In this document: positions 26,893-35,260 of the stretch, piece by piece
Layout: each line of letters starts with the position of its first letter
Numbering within the stretch: the stretch's first letter is position 1
Origin: Pseudomonas fluorescens
Lineage (GTDB): Bacteria > Pseudomonadota > Gammaproteobacteria > Pseudomonadales > Pseudomonadaceae
NCBI RefSeq assembly: GCF_902497895.1
Contig: NZ_CABVHQ010000008.1
Location: forward strand, 1 to 64,000
Direction: 5' to 3'
Length of the DNA stretch: 64,000 nt
The notes under the pieces: model-generated
Seen by the model: the letters and a program-made list of their open reading frames with translations, nothing else
Told to the model about the DNA's origin: nothing
Database searches by the model: none
Translations under genes and position numbers: made by a program

Positions 26893-28179
26893 CTAGTGCT
26901 TGAGCAAGGCGGTGGCCCGCAGGTAGTGCCAGGCGGCCCAGGGGTAGAACAGGCCAGACAGCAGCAGTGCGTTGCGCAAGCCGGTCGTGGCATCGCCGTT
27001 GGCCAGCAGGTCACTGGCCAGGCCGACCAGTTGCGGACCGATGACCAGGGCGCCGATATTGGCGACAAGCACGCCGATGCCGATGGTGGTCGCGCGCATG
27101 CGTGGTGGCGTGATGTTTTGCATGATGGCCCAACCCACGGCCACCGGCGCGTAGATGAAGAAGCCGGGGATCACCAACAGCCACAAGGCAGTGACATAGT
27201 TGCCGCTCAGCAACACGGCGACCATGCATGGCCAGACCAGCATCTGCATCACCGCGCCCACCAGCACCCGACGCGAAGGATGGCGGCGCGCTACCCGGTC
27301 GGAAACCCAGCCGACGACTATGGCTCCAATCATGCCGGCGACGCCGATCACCAGGCCCAGTGCCGGGCCGAGCTGCGCTTCGCTGATATGGAAGTTGCGG
27401 ATCAGGTAAGCCGGCACCCACAACGCCAGCACGGTGCCGCTGGTGGTGGTCAGAATGAGTGAAGCGATGAGATGCACCAGGCCACGATTACCGAGCACAA
27501 AACGCATCACTTCAGCGAAGGGCGGTGCAACTGCATCGGCTTTCGATTGATGGGTCGGGTCGGTCTGGCCGCGCACCGGTTCCCTGGTTGACACCATGAG
27601 CAGCAGCGCCAGCACGATGCCGGGTGCGCCGAGCACGATGAACGCCCAGCGCCAACCCCACTCACCGGCGATCAGCCCGCTCAAGGTAAAGGCCAGCACC
27701 ATGCCGAGGCTGCCGCCGCTGGCAAACAGGCCGACCGCCTTGCCGCGCTCGCTCGGCGGGAACAGGTCGGCAATCAACGATTGCGCCGGCGGCGTCGAAC
27801 CGGCTTCACCGACTCCGACGAAGATCCGCGCCAGCGCCAGTTGCAGTGCATTGTTGGCCATGCCGCAGAACATGGTGCACAGCGACCAGATGAACAGCGA
27901 TGCAGCGACCACGTTGCGGCGGTTGGAACGGTCGGCGAGCATCGCCACTGGAATCGCCAGCGTGGCGTAGAACAGCCCGAAGACGGTGCCAGACAGAAAG
28001 CCCATCATGCTGTCGGACACGCCCAGGTCGCGCTTGATCGGCTCCACCAGTATGCCCATCACATAGCGGTCGAGGACGCTGAAGGTATAGGTCAACCACA
28101 ACAGCCCAAGCAGGTAATACCGCCCTGGCACTGGCGATGTCATATCCGTGAGCTCAATAGTGCTGGTTCCCGTCTTCAT
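26893..28179 (-). CDS. MFS transporter
   Basis: A 428-residue major facilitator with about 12 hydrophobic helices, a good example of the family. The conserved loop motif between helices 2 and 3 reads VAMLADRSNRR. A long central loop separates the halves (TREPVRGQTDPTHQSKADAV). It probably imports or exports an organic acid or other amphiphile linked to the operon; the substrate cannot be assigned. The ATG at 28179 is preceded by GGAGAAC. It lies 18 bases after the YeiH-type gene and so is translated from the same operon. Confidence 0.88.
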   Translation of the reverse strand: MKTGTSTIELTDMTSPVPGRYYLLGLLWLTYTFSVLDRYVMGILVEPIKRDLGVSDSMMGFLSGTVFGLFYATLAIPVAMLADRSNRRNVVAASLFIWSLCTMFCGMANNALQLALARIFVGVGEAGSTPPAQSLIADLFPPSERGKAVGLFASGGSLGMVLAFTLSGLIAGEWGWRWAFIVLGAPGIVLALLLMVSTREPVRGQTDPTHQSKADAVAPPFAEVMRFVLGNRGLVHLIASLILTTTSGTVLALWVPAYLIRNFHISEAQLGPALGLVIGVAGMIGAIVVGWVSDRVARRHPSRRVLVGAVMQMLVWPCMVAVLLSGNYVTALWLLVIPGFFIYAPVAVGWAIMQNITPPRMRATTIGIGVLVANIGALVIGPQLVGLASDLLANGDATTGLRNALLLSGLFYPWAAWHYLRATALLKH

Positions 28180-28197
28180 TTTATTGTTCTCCGAGAG

Positions 28198-29223
28198 TTA
28201 GTGGAATTTCTGCACCAGCAACACGAACCCGACCAGGAACAGCGCTTCGCTGCCCAGCAGCAGCGCTGCGCGCGGGCCGACCTTGCGCACATCCAGCAGT
28301 GAGGTTTTCAGGCCCACGGCCGCGATGGCGATCACCAGGCAGGCGCGTGAAACCTCGTTCATCGCCGCGCTGAGAGACGGCGGTATCCAGCCCAGGCTGC
28401 CGACCACGACCAGGATGACGAAGCCGATCAGGAAGGGCGGCAGCAGCGGATCGTTGCATTGACGCTCGGCATTCTTGCTGCGCCGCCGCACGGCAATGGT
28501 GAGAGCCATCACCACCGGCAGCAGCAACGCCACCCGCAGCATCTTGGTCAGCACGGCATAGTCGCCGACCTCATGGGAAATGCTGTAGCCAGCGCCGACT
28601 ACCTGCGCCACATCGTGGATAGTGCCGCCGAGAAAAATTCCGGCGGCGTCCGGCGCCAGGCCGAGGAGCTTGACGATGACCGGGTAGAGAATCATCGCCA
28701 GGGTCGAGAGCACCGTGACCCCGGCGATGGTGAAGATCAGTTCGCGCTCCGATTTTTCGTCGCGAGGCAGCACGGCGGCGATGGCGATTGCCGCCGAGGC
28801 ACCGCAGATCGCCGTGGCGCCGCCGGTGAGGATGCCGAGCCGGCGGTCCAGGCCGAACACCCGGCTCATCAGCACACCAAAGCCGATGGTCACCAATACT
28901 CCGGCGACGATCAGGCCGCCGTTGTACCAGCCCAGACCACCCAGCTGTTCCAGGGTGATGCGGGCACCGAGCAACGCCACGCCCAGGCGCAGGATGCGCC
29001 GCGCGGCAAAGTCGATGCCAGGTTTGGCGCTGCCCTGGACGGTGACCGTATGCAATGCCATGCCCAACAGCAGGGCGTACAGCAGCGCCGGGCCGCCGCG
29101 GGCGTCGGCAATGAAGGTCGAGGCGATGGCGACGACGATGCTGAGCAGGATGCCGGGCCAGTTGCCACGCACGCCAATCAGCCACGCTTCGCTGAGTGCG
29201 CGCGGGTAGGTGAATAGATTCAT
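28198..29223 (-). CDS. YeiH-family (UPF0324) putative anion exporter
   Basis: An integral membrane protein of about 341 residues with roughly ten hydrophobic segments and the YeiH-family signatures RRILRLGVALLGARI and GGTIHDVAQVVGAG. The family is annotated as putative sulfate/sulfite exporter but is little tested. ATG at 29223; the frame extends to 29289 without need. It stands between an SDR gene (73 bases) and the MFS gene (18 bases). Its presence next to a TauD-type dioxygenase, which may release sulfite from a sulfonate, fits an exporter of that by-product (inference). Confidence 0.85.
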   Translation of the reverse strand: MNLFTYPRALSEAWLIGVRGNWPGILLSIVVAIASTFIADARGGPALLYALLLGMALHTVTVQGSAKPGIDFAARRILRLGVALLGARITLEQLGGLGWYNGGLIVAGVLVTIGFGVLMSRVFGLDRRLGILTGGATAICGASAAIAIAAVLPRDEKSERELIFTIAGVTVLSTLAMILYPVIVKLLGLAPDAAGIFLGGTIHDVAQVVGAGYSISHEVGDYAVLTKMLRVALLLPVVMALTIAVRRRSKNAERQCNDPLLPPFLIGFVILVVVGSLGWIPPSLSAAMNEVSRACLVIAIAAVGLKTSLLDVRKVGPRAALLLGSEALFLVGFVLLVQKFH

Positions 29224-29296
29224 GGTATGTACTCTGTGCTGGATACTGTGCAACGTTGCCCTTGGCCGGCCTGCCGTGGCACAGCGCAAATAGGCC

Positions 29297-30145
29297 TTAA
29301 CGCACCGGCTTGAGCCCGGCCAGGCGGATGGTCAGGCGATCGAGCAATCGGTCAGGTATGAAATTTCGCAAGTACCACAGGCCGACCAGCGGGTAACGCG
29401 GCTTGGGCTGTGGCGCCTCCAGTGCATGGCGGATGGCATCGATCACTACCTGCATCGGCTTGGCGTTCTTCAATTCCTTGGCGACGAAGGCCGGCATGCC
29501 GGCCATGGCGTCTGCGTAGTCGGTATGGGCGTAGCGACCGTCGACCTGTTGCTGCGGGCTCTTGTCCCAGATCGGGGTCTTGATCGCTCCGGGTTCCAGG
29601 ACGCTGACCGTAATGCCATAGATCGACAGCTCGCGGCGCATGCCATCGGAGAGGGCTTCGACCGCATGCTTGGTCATCGCGTAGAGCGTCACCAGCGGGA
29701 AAGCTACGCCACCACTGATGGAGCTGAGATTGACCACGCGCCCCGGGGGCTGCCTGGCACCGGCCCGCGCGCCAAGCAGCGGCAGGAACGCCTGGGTCAC
29801 GGCCAGCAAACCGAAGACGTTGATCTCGAAGGCTTGCCGGACCTCATCCAATGAGGTGTGCATCATCGGCCCCGACGGGGCTACGCCGGCGTTGTTGATC
29901 AGCCCGGCCAGACCTTCCTCACCCACTGCCGCCTGTACCTGGGCCACTGCTGCAGGCAAGGCGCCGGTGTCGGTGACATCAAACAGCAACGGGGTAAAGG
30001 CTTCACCCAGTTGTTCGCGCACGCGCGCGCCATCGGCTTCCTTGCGTACGCTGCCAAACACGCGATAGCCGCGTGCGATCAGCATTTGCGCCGTGGCAAA
30101 ACCGATGCCGGTGGAGACGCCCGTGATTACGACTGTCTTGCTCAT
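29297..30145 (-). CDS. SDR-family oxidoreductase
   Basis: A 282-residue classical SDR. It has TGVSTGIG near residue 8, NNAG around 86, LSSIS, and the active YAMTK at about 157. The C-terminal region (LWYLRNFIPDRLLDRLT) is as in SDRs of this size. It overlaps the IclR stop by four bases (ATGA), so they are translationally coupled. It is probably an oxidoreductase for a substrate of the same pathway; identity unknown. Confidence 0.9.
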   Translation of the reverse strand: MSKTVVITGVSTGIGFATAQMLIARGYRVFGSVRKEADGARVREQLGEAFTPLLFDVTDTGALPAAVAQVQAAVGEEGLAGLINNAGVAPSGPMMHTSLDEVRQAFEINVFGLLAVTQAFLPLLGARAGARQPPGRVVNLSSISGGVAFPLVTLYAMTKHAVEALSDGMRRELSIYGITVSVLEPGAIKTPIWDKSPQQQVDGRYAHTDYADAMAGMPAFVAKELKNAKPMQVVIDAIRHALEAPQPKPRYPLVGLWYLRNFIPDRLLDRLTIRLAGLKPVR

Positions 30146-31005
30146 GGTTGTTTCCTCTGGCCGGGAGGCGGCGCTGACACTGTCGCCGCGCGCGCCTGGG
30201 CCTTCTTGTTGTTTTTCAGTTCACTGCCGATTTCCCTACTCAGATCCTGCAGGGGTCCGAGAAAGCGCTTTACCACCTCGGCTTCGCTCAACGCCGAGCG
30301 GAAATGCCGCATGCTGATTGCACCGATGATCCGTCGACCCTCCCATAGGGGGACGGCGATACCCCGTCCACGGTCGCCCTGGATCGAGCCGGTAGTCGAA
30401 TAACCCTTGGCCTTGACCTCGGCCAGCAGGGCATCGACCGAAGCCTGATCGCGCACCTGCCCATCCTCCACGTCGGGGATTCCCAGCAGCGGGGCGAGCA
30501 TCAGGCGCTGCTCGGCACGCGGACAATAGGCCAGATAAGCCTTGCCCACCGCCGAGACCACCAGCGAAAAACGGTAGTGATAGCCCGACAGATAATCCGG
30601 CGCGATCGAGCTCAGGTTGGCGGTCGTGTAGCGCATCCACAGGGTCATGTCCTGGGGAGTCGCCAGGTACAACGGCCATTTGTACTGCCGGGTGAAGCGA
30701 TCCATCAGCGGTTGTGCCACGTCCACCAGCAAATCGCGCGGGTGATAACCCGAAGTCAAAGCCAGCACCCGAGCGGCAAGGCGATAACCGGCCGTGCGCG
30801 ACACCTGGGTGACGTAGCCGTCAGCCATCAGCGCCTGCAACAGGCGAACCAGGGTCGGCTTGGGCAGGCCGGTGTCGCGGTGCAGATCCTCGATCGTTGT
30901 CAGCGGACGACGATTGAGGACCTCGAGTATCCGCAGGGCTCGACTGATCGGCTCTATTGCGGCTGAATCGGGCGTTTTCCCGCGCTCGTCGTCCATCTTG
31001 ATCAT
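30142..31005 (-). CDS. IclR-family transcriptional regulator
   Basis: An approximately 287-residue IclR-type regulator. The N-terminal winged helix (ISRALRILEVLNRRPLTTIED, then DTGLPKPTLVRLLQALMADG) is followed by an effector-binding GAF-like domain with the typical VGKAYLAYCPRAEQRLML and IAVPLWEGRRIIGAISM. IclR proteins are usually repressors controlled by small acids. ATG at 31005 follows the upstream TauD stop by five bases; ATG at 30996 is an alternative. Its place within the operon suggests autoregulation. Confidence 0.9.
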   Translation of the reverse strand: MIKMDDERGKTPDSAAIEPISRALRILEVLNRRPLTTIEDLHRDTGLPKPTLVRLLQALMADGYVTQVSRTAGYRLAARVLALTSGYHPRDLLVDVAQPLMDRFTRQYKWPLYLATPQDMTLWMRYTTANLSSIAPDYLSGYHYRFSLVVSAVGKAYLAYCPRAEQRLMLAPLLGIPDVEDGQVRDQASVDALLAEVKAKGYSTTGSIQGDRGRGIAVPLWEGRRIIGAISMRHFRSALSEAEVVKRFLGPLQDLSREIGSELKNNKKAQARAATVSAPPPGQRKQP

Positions 31006-31010
31006 CCGCC

Positions 31011-31949
31011 TCAGGCCGTGGGACGTTCGCCGATAATCGACACACGTTGACCGTAACGGCGGTTCGGGAAGTAGTCCCATACCGCATGGTGCTGGGTGCA
31101 GCGGTTGTCCCAGAAGGTCAGCATGTTTGGCGTCCAGTCGACCCGGCATTGCAACTCGGGCATCGTCGCGCAGTGCTCGTAGAGCATGTTCAGCAGCGCA
31201 TCGCTTTCATGGGGTGAGAGCTGCGGTATGCGCAGGGTGAAGCCCTTGTTGACGTAGAGCGCCTTGCGACCGTTGCCCGGATGGCGTATCACCACCGGAT
31301 GTTCACTTTGCGGCCAGCCACCTTCAGGTACCTGGACGTCATAGAAACCGGTGTAGGGCTTGCCGCCGCTGTGGATTGCGGTCAGCCCTTCGAGGTAACC
31401 CTTCATCGTTGGCGATAGAGTCTCGTAGGCCAGGTGCATGTTGAGGAACATGGTGTTGCCACCACCACCCTCTGGCGGCTGGGTGATGTACAGCATCGAA
31501 CCCATCGGTGGCTGGGCGTCGCAGGTGACGTCGGTATGCCAGCCTTCACCGGCGACGTTCTTGCTGGCCTCGTCGGCCTTGACCTGGAGAATCTCCGGGT
31601 CGTCGCCCGCGCCGTACAACTCATTCATGGCCACCGCCGCCTGATCGCCCGCGGCTTTGGCTTTCGCCTTGGCTGCGTGGATGGGGTGCGAGTGCAGCTT
31701 GCCGAACATACGGCCGAAACGCTTGTGATCTTCGTCGGACAACTGCTGGTCGCGGAAGTAGATGACGTGGTGCTCGTTCAGCGCGGTATTGATTTCGGCA
31801 AACAAGACCGGGCTGATCTGCTCGGACAGGTCGACTCCTAGAATTTCCGCGCCGATCGAGGGGTTGACCGCCTTGACCGTGATCAGTTTGTAATCGGGGC
31901 GCTGACGCTGGTTCCAGGCCCTGATGGCATTCAGTGCATGTTGATCCAT
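31011..31949 (-). CDS. TauD/TfdA-family Fe(II)/2-oxoglutarate dioxygenase
   Basis: A 312-residue non-heme iron dioxygenase. The HxD iron ligands sit in GWHTDVTC near residue 127, the distal His is in QHHAVWDYF, and the 2-oxoglutarate-binding Arg in RRYGQRVSI, so the triad is intact. Family members oxidise taurine, alkyl sulfates, 2,4-D or similar and split them. ATG at 31949 is preceded by GAGGAAACAATC. It is the first gene of a minus-strand operon of five (dioxygenase, IclR, SDR, YeiH, MFS). The specific substrate is unknown; coupling to a YeiH gene hints at a sulfonate or sulfate ester. Confidence 0.9.
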   Translation of the reverse strand: MDQHALNAIRAWNQRQRPDYKLITVKAVNPSIGAEILGVDLSEQISPVLFAEINTALNEHHVIYFRDQQLSDEDHKRFGRMFGKLHSHPIHAAKAKAKAAGDQAAVAMNELYGAGDDPEILQVKADEASKNVAGEGWHTDVTCDAQPPMGSMLYITQPPEGGGGNTMFLNMHLAYETLSPTMKGYLEGLTAIHSGGKPYTGFYDVQVPEGGWPQSEHPVVIRHPGNGRKALYVNKGFTLRIPQLSPHESDALLNMLYEHCATMPELQCRVDWTPNMLTFWDNRCTQHHAVWDYFPNRRYGQRVSIIGERPTA

Positions 31950-32146
31950 GATTGTTTCCTCGAACGCTGTGCTTGTTTTTATGGGTTTGAGTTTGGGTCG
32001 CGGATCTTCGATGAACAAGGAGAAATCCCGAACATTCCGTATTGCGGAACGCATGAGTGCGCCCGGGGCGCAGGGGAATCCACCTGTGTTGCGCGGGCTT
32101 GGGCGGTCGATCCGCTGATCGTTTGGTTCACCAGGCTCTGCGGTCT

Positions 32147-32336
32147 TGTGGGAGCGAGCCTGCTCGCGAAGGCTCCCCGCGCGGTAGCCGGCGAAAAGAT
32201 CGCAGCCTGCGGCAGCTCCTACGCTGACCGCATACACCTGCGATGTTGTGGGTGCCTGCAATCCCCTGTAGGAGCTCCCGCAGGCTGCGATCCTTTGATC
32301 TTGATTTTGTGGGAGCGAGCCTGCTCGCGATACGGC
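32147..32336. repeat. Three Pseudomonas REP elements
   Basis: Copies of the common Pseudomonas REP occur at about 32147-32174 (GTGGGAGCGAGCCTGCTCGC), 32266-32294 (TGTAGGAGCTCCCGCAGGCT, with its inverted partner at about 32199-32225) and 32311-32336 (GTGGGAGCGAGCCTGCTCGC). They are palindromic and could form hairpins. They occupy the gap between TauD and ArsR and resemble REPs found throughout fluorescens-group genomes. Confidence 0.85.
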
Positions 32337-32399
32337 GGTACAGGCGCGAAAGATTCAGAGCTCAAACGAAAAAGCGCAGAGCAAAAAGGTTTACCTTAC

Positions 32400-32427
32400 A
32401 TTCGAAAAATCATATATTCGAAAAATC
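32400..32427 (+). promoter_or_regulatory. Probable ArsR operator upstream of arsR
   Basis: ATTCGAAAAATC occurs twice with a 16-base period (32400-32411 and 32416-32427), directly before the arsR start at 32447. Such AT-rich repeats with TCGAA cores are typical ArsR/SmtB-family targets. Repression by ArsR, relieved by arsenite binding, is inferred. Confidence 0.6.
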
Positions 32428-32446
32428 GTATGTGAGCCGGGATTTA

Positions 32447-32857
32447 ATGATGGACGCATCAACTGTGCTTCCTGAAGAAATCCAGACACCGAGAACTGCA
32501 ATGGCTGAACACCTGACCCCGACCACCGTTTTCAAATGCCTGGCCGACGACAACCGGGTACGCATGATGCTGCTCATCACCTTTGAGGGAGAGCTCTGCG
32601 TCTGTGAACTGACCTGTGCGCTGAATGAGAGCCAGCCCAAGGTCTCCCGACACTTGGCCCAGCTTCGCAATTGCGGCTTGCTGATGGATCGTCGGCAAGG
32701 CCAATGGGTTTATTATCGACTGCATCCGGACCTGCCGGATTGGGTGCGAGGCGTTCTAAGCACCACGCTGCAAGCCAACAAACACTGGCTAAGCCCTGAT
32801 GCGAAACGCCTTGATGAAATGGGCGACCGGCCGCAGCGTGCCACTGCTTGCTGTTGA
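32447..32857 (+). CDS. arsR: ArsR-family metalloregulator
   Basis: A 136-residue winged-helix repressor. The metal-binding CVCEL motif (ELCVCELTCAL) and the recognition region SQPKVSRHLAQLRNCGLL are present. The C-terminus ends with a vicinal Cys pair (ATACC), which could contribute to arsenite binding. ATG at 32447 follows GGGA; a shorter ATG at 32502 is in frame. It sits right behind a doubled operator-like repeat and directly upstream of the GAPDH gene (109 bases), so it probably controls the arsenic operon 32447-35196. Confidence 0.9.
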   Translation: MMDASTVLPEEIQTPRTAMAEHLTPTTVFKCLADDNRVRMMLLITFEGELCVCELTCALNESQPKVSRHLAQLRNCGLLMDRRQGQWVYYRLHPDLPDWVRGVLSTTLQANKHWLSPDAKRLDEMGDRPQRATACC

Positions 32858-32966
32858 ACCCTAATCAAGGGTTCACGGGCGATTCAGCATCCAATCCCAT
32901 CGAATACATCGGCCAGTTTGCCCCCCGGTCGAACTCCCACTGAAAACAGATACAGAGCACAACAAC

Positions 32967-33986
32967 ATGGCTATCAAGGTTGGCATCAATGGTTTTGGTC
33001 GGATCGGGCGTCTTGCGCTGCGTGCAGCCTGGGGCTGGCCGGAGTTTGAGTTCGTGCAGATCAACGATCCTGCAGGCGACGCGCCGACCCATGCGCACCT
33101 GCTGAACTTCGACTCGGTGCATGGCCGCTGGCAGCATGAGGCCGGCGCCGAGGATGGGTGCATTGTCATCGACGGCAAACGGGTCAAGATCAGTGCCAAT
33201 AAAGCGCTTGCCGATACCGATTGGTCGGGTTGCGATCTGGTGATCGAAGCCAGCGGCAAGATGAAGACCGTTGCCGTGCTCCAGAGCTACCTCGATCAGG
33301 GTGTCAAGCGGGTGGTGGTCAGTGCCCCGGTGAAAGAGGCGGGCGCGTTGAACATCGTCATGGGGGTTAATCACCAGCTGTTCGATCCCGCTGTGCATTC
33401 GATAGTCACCGCCGCGTCGTGCACCACCAACTGCCTGGCGCCGGTGGTCAAGGTGATTCACGAGAAGCTCGGTATCCGCCACGGCGCGATCACCACCATT
33501 CATGACCTGACCAACACCCAGAGCATCCTCGATCAGCCCCACAAGGATTTGCGGCGTGCCCGAGCTTGCGGGATGAGCCTGATTCCGACCAGCACCGGCT
33601 CCGCTACCGCCATTGCGGAAATTTTTCCGGAACTGCGCGGACGCCTGAATGGCCATGCGGTACGGGTGCCACTGGCCAACGCTTCGCTGACCGATTGTGT
33701 GTTCGAGGTCGAGCGCGTCACCACCGTCGAGGAAGTCAATCAACTGCTCAAGAGCGCCTCGGAAAACGAACTCAAGGACATCCTTGGCTACGAGGAGCGA
33801 CCACTGGTCTCGATCGATTACCGTACCGACCCACGCTCGGCGATCATCGATGCGCTGTCGACCATGGTCATTAGCGGGACCCTGGTCAAACTCTATGCCT
33901 GGTACGACAACGAATGGGCCTACGCCAACCGTACCGTTGAACTGGCCAGAATGGTCGGTCTGGCAGTCGAAGGCGGCGATCAATAA
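32967..33986 (+). CDS. ArsJ-associated glyceraldehyde-3-phosphate dehydrogenase
   Basis: A 339-residue GAPDH homologue starting [20 protein letters not shown]. The catalytic Cys is in SCTTNC near residue 151, and the C-terminal signature [11 protein letters not shown] is present. In arsJ clusters this enzyme makes 1-arseno-3-phosphoglycerate from arsenate and glyceraldehyde-3-phosphate, which ArsJ then expels. The stop at 33986 lies one base before the arsJ GTG. It belongs to the same plus-strand unit as arsR. The specialised role comes from knowledge of this cluster, not from this sequence alone. Confidence 0.9.
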   Translation: MAIKVGINGFGRIGRLALRAAWGWPEFEFVQINDPAGDAPTHAHLLNFDSVHGRWQHEAGAEDGCIVIDGKRVKISANKALADTDWSGCDLVIEASGKMKTVAVLQSYLDQGVKRVVVSAPVKEAGALNIVMGVNHQLFDPAVHSIVTAASCTTNCLAPVVKVIHEKLGIRHGAITTIHDLTNTQSILDQPHKDLRRARACGMSLIPTSTGSATAIAEIFPELRGRLNGHAVRVPLANASLTDCVFEVERVTTVEEVNQLLKSASENELKDILGYEERPLVSIDYRTDPRSAIIDALSTMVISGTLVKLYAWYDNEWAYANRTVELARMVGLAVEGGDQ

Positions 33987-33987
33987 G

Positions 33988-35196
33988 GTGCTGTCAGTCC
34001 TCGCTCCAGAAGTGCGGCAGTACCTGCTTGTCACCGGCAATTACTGGGCCTTCACCCTCACCGACGGTGCCTTGCGCATGTTGGTGGTGCTGCACTTTCA
34101 CGCCCTGGGCTACAGCCCGCTGCAAATCGCCGCGCTGTTTCTGTTCTATGAACTGTTTGGGGTGATCACCAATCTGCTGGGCGGTTATCTCGGTGCCCGG
34201 CTTGGCTTGAACCGGACCATGAACATCGGCCTGGCCATTCAGGTGGTGGCCTTGCTGATGCTGACGGTTCCGGCGGCCTGGCTGAGCATCCCCTGGGTGA
34301 TGGGCGCCCAGGCGTTGTCGGGGATCGCCAAAGACCTGAACAAGATGAGCGCCAAAAGCTCGATCAAGCTGCTGGTGCCGGATGGCCAACAGGGCAAGCT
34401 CTATCAATGGGTGGCGATCCTCACCGGTTCGAAAAATGCCCTCAAGGGTGTCGGCTTCTTTCTCGGTGGGGCCTTGCTGGCGCTGCTGGGCTTCAAGGGC
34501 GCGGTGCTGGCCATGGCCGCCGTTCTGGCGTTGGTCTGGATCAGCAGCCTGGTATTACTGAAGAAGGATCTCGGGAAGGCGAAGGCCAAACCGAAGTTTC
34601 GCGACATTCTCTCAAAAAGCCGGGCAATCAATATTCTCTCGGCGGCGCGGATGTTTCTGTTCGGTGCCCGCGATGTCTGGTTCGTGGTGGCCTTGCCGGT
34701 TTACCTGAGCACGGCTTTTGGCTGGGACTTCTGGAAGGTCGGCGGGTTTCTGGCGCTGTGGGTGATTGGCTACGGCATCGTGCAATCCTTCGCGCCGCGG
34801 ATCACTGGCAAGCGGCGAGGGCATCTACCAGATGGTCGCGCCGCTTTTATCTGGGCGCTGGCGCTGGCCGGGCTGCCAGCGGCGATCGCCCTGGGGTTGG
34901 ATACGGGACTGTCCCAGCCGGTGGTGCTTATTGGTGGATTGCTGGTCTTTGGCGCGCTGTTCGCGGTGAACTCTTCGTTGCACAGCTACCTGATCGTTTC
35001 CTACGCCAAGGAAGACGGAGTGTCGCTGGACGTGGGTTTTTACTACATGTCCAACGCCATGGGGCGGTTGATCGGCACAGTTCTCTCCGGTTGGATTTAC
35101 CAGGTGTATGGCCTGGTGGCGTGCTTGTGGATATCGAGCGTTTTTGTGTTGCTGGCAGCGCTGATATCCATGGCGTTGCCCAGGCATCCCGAGTAG
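33988..35196 (+). CDS. arsJ: ArsJ organoarsenical efflux MFS permease
   Basis: An MFS permease of about 402 residues, begun at GTG 33988, one base after the stop of the GAPDH gene (reading VLSVLAPEVRQYLLVTGN). The open frame runs further upstream but that part overlaps GAPDH and is not credible. Hydrophobic helices, including LLGGYLGARLGLNRTMNIGL after the first pair, are visible. ArsJ expels the labile 1-arseno-3-phosphoglycerate made by its partner GAPDH and so confers arsenate resistance. It is the distal gene of the ars operon and converges with the sulfatase gene at a hairpin. Confidence 0.88.
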   Translation: MLSVLAPEVRQYLLVTGNYWAFTLTDGALRMLVVLHFHALGYSPLQIAALFLFYELFGVITNLLGGYLGARLGLNRTMNIGLAIQVVALLMLTVPAAWLSIPWVMGAQALSGIAKDLNKMSAKSSIKLLVPDGQQGKLYQWVAILTGSKNALKGVGFFLGGALLALLGFKGAVLAMAAVLALVWISSLVLLKKDLGKAKAKPKFRDILSKSRAINILSAARMFLFGARDVWFVVALPVYLSTAFGWDFWKVGGFLALWVIGYGIVQSFAPRITGKRRGHLPDGRAAFIWALALAGLPAAIALGLDTGLSQPVVLIGGLLVFGALFAVNSSLHSYLIVSYAKEDGVSLDVGFYYMSNAMGRLIGTVLSGWIYQVYGLVACLWISSVFVLLAALISMALPRHPE

Positions 35197-35207
35197 CTCC
35201 ACGAAAG

Positions 35208-35242
35208 TGACTCGCGGTCCTCCAACCAAAGACCGAGAGTCA
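35208..35242. terminator. Bidirectional hairpin between arsJ and the LtaS-like gene
   Basis: TGACTCGCGGTC pairs with GACCGAGAGTCA (4 + 6 pairs interrupted by a two-base bulge) across an 11-base loop, right between two convergent genes. No long T tract follows on either side, so termination may be partial. Confidence 0.55.
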
Positions 35243-35260
35243 GCCACTGCGCGCCCTGAC

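Noticed and set aside
34407..35210. A 267-residue frame overlapping arsJ on the same strand
   Set aside because: Gly/Arg-rich nonsense composition with no domain; arsJ in the other frame explains the sequence.
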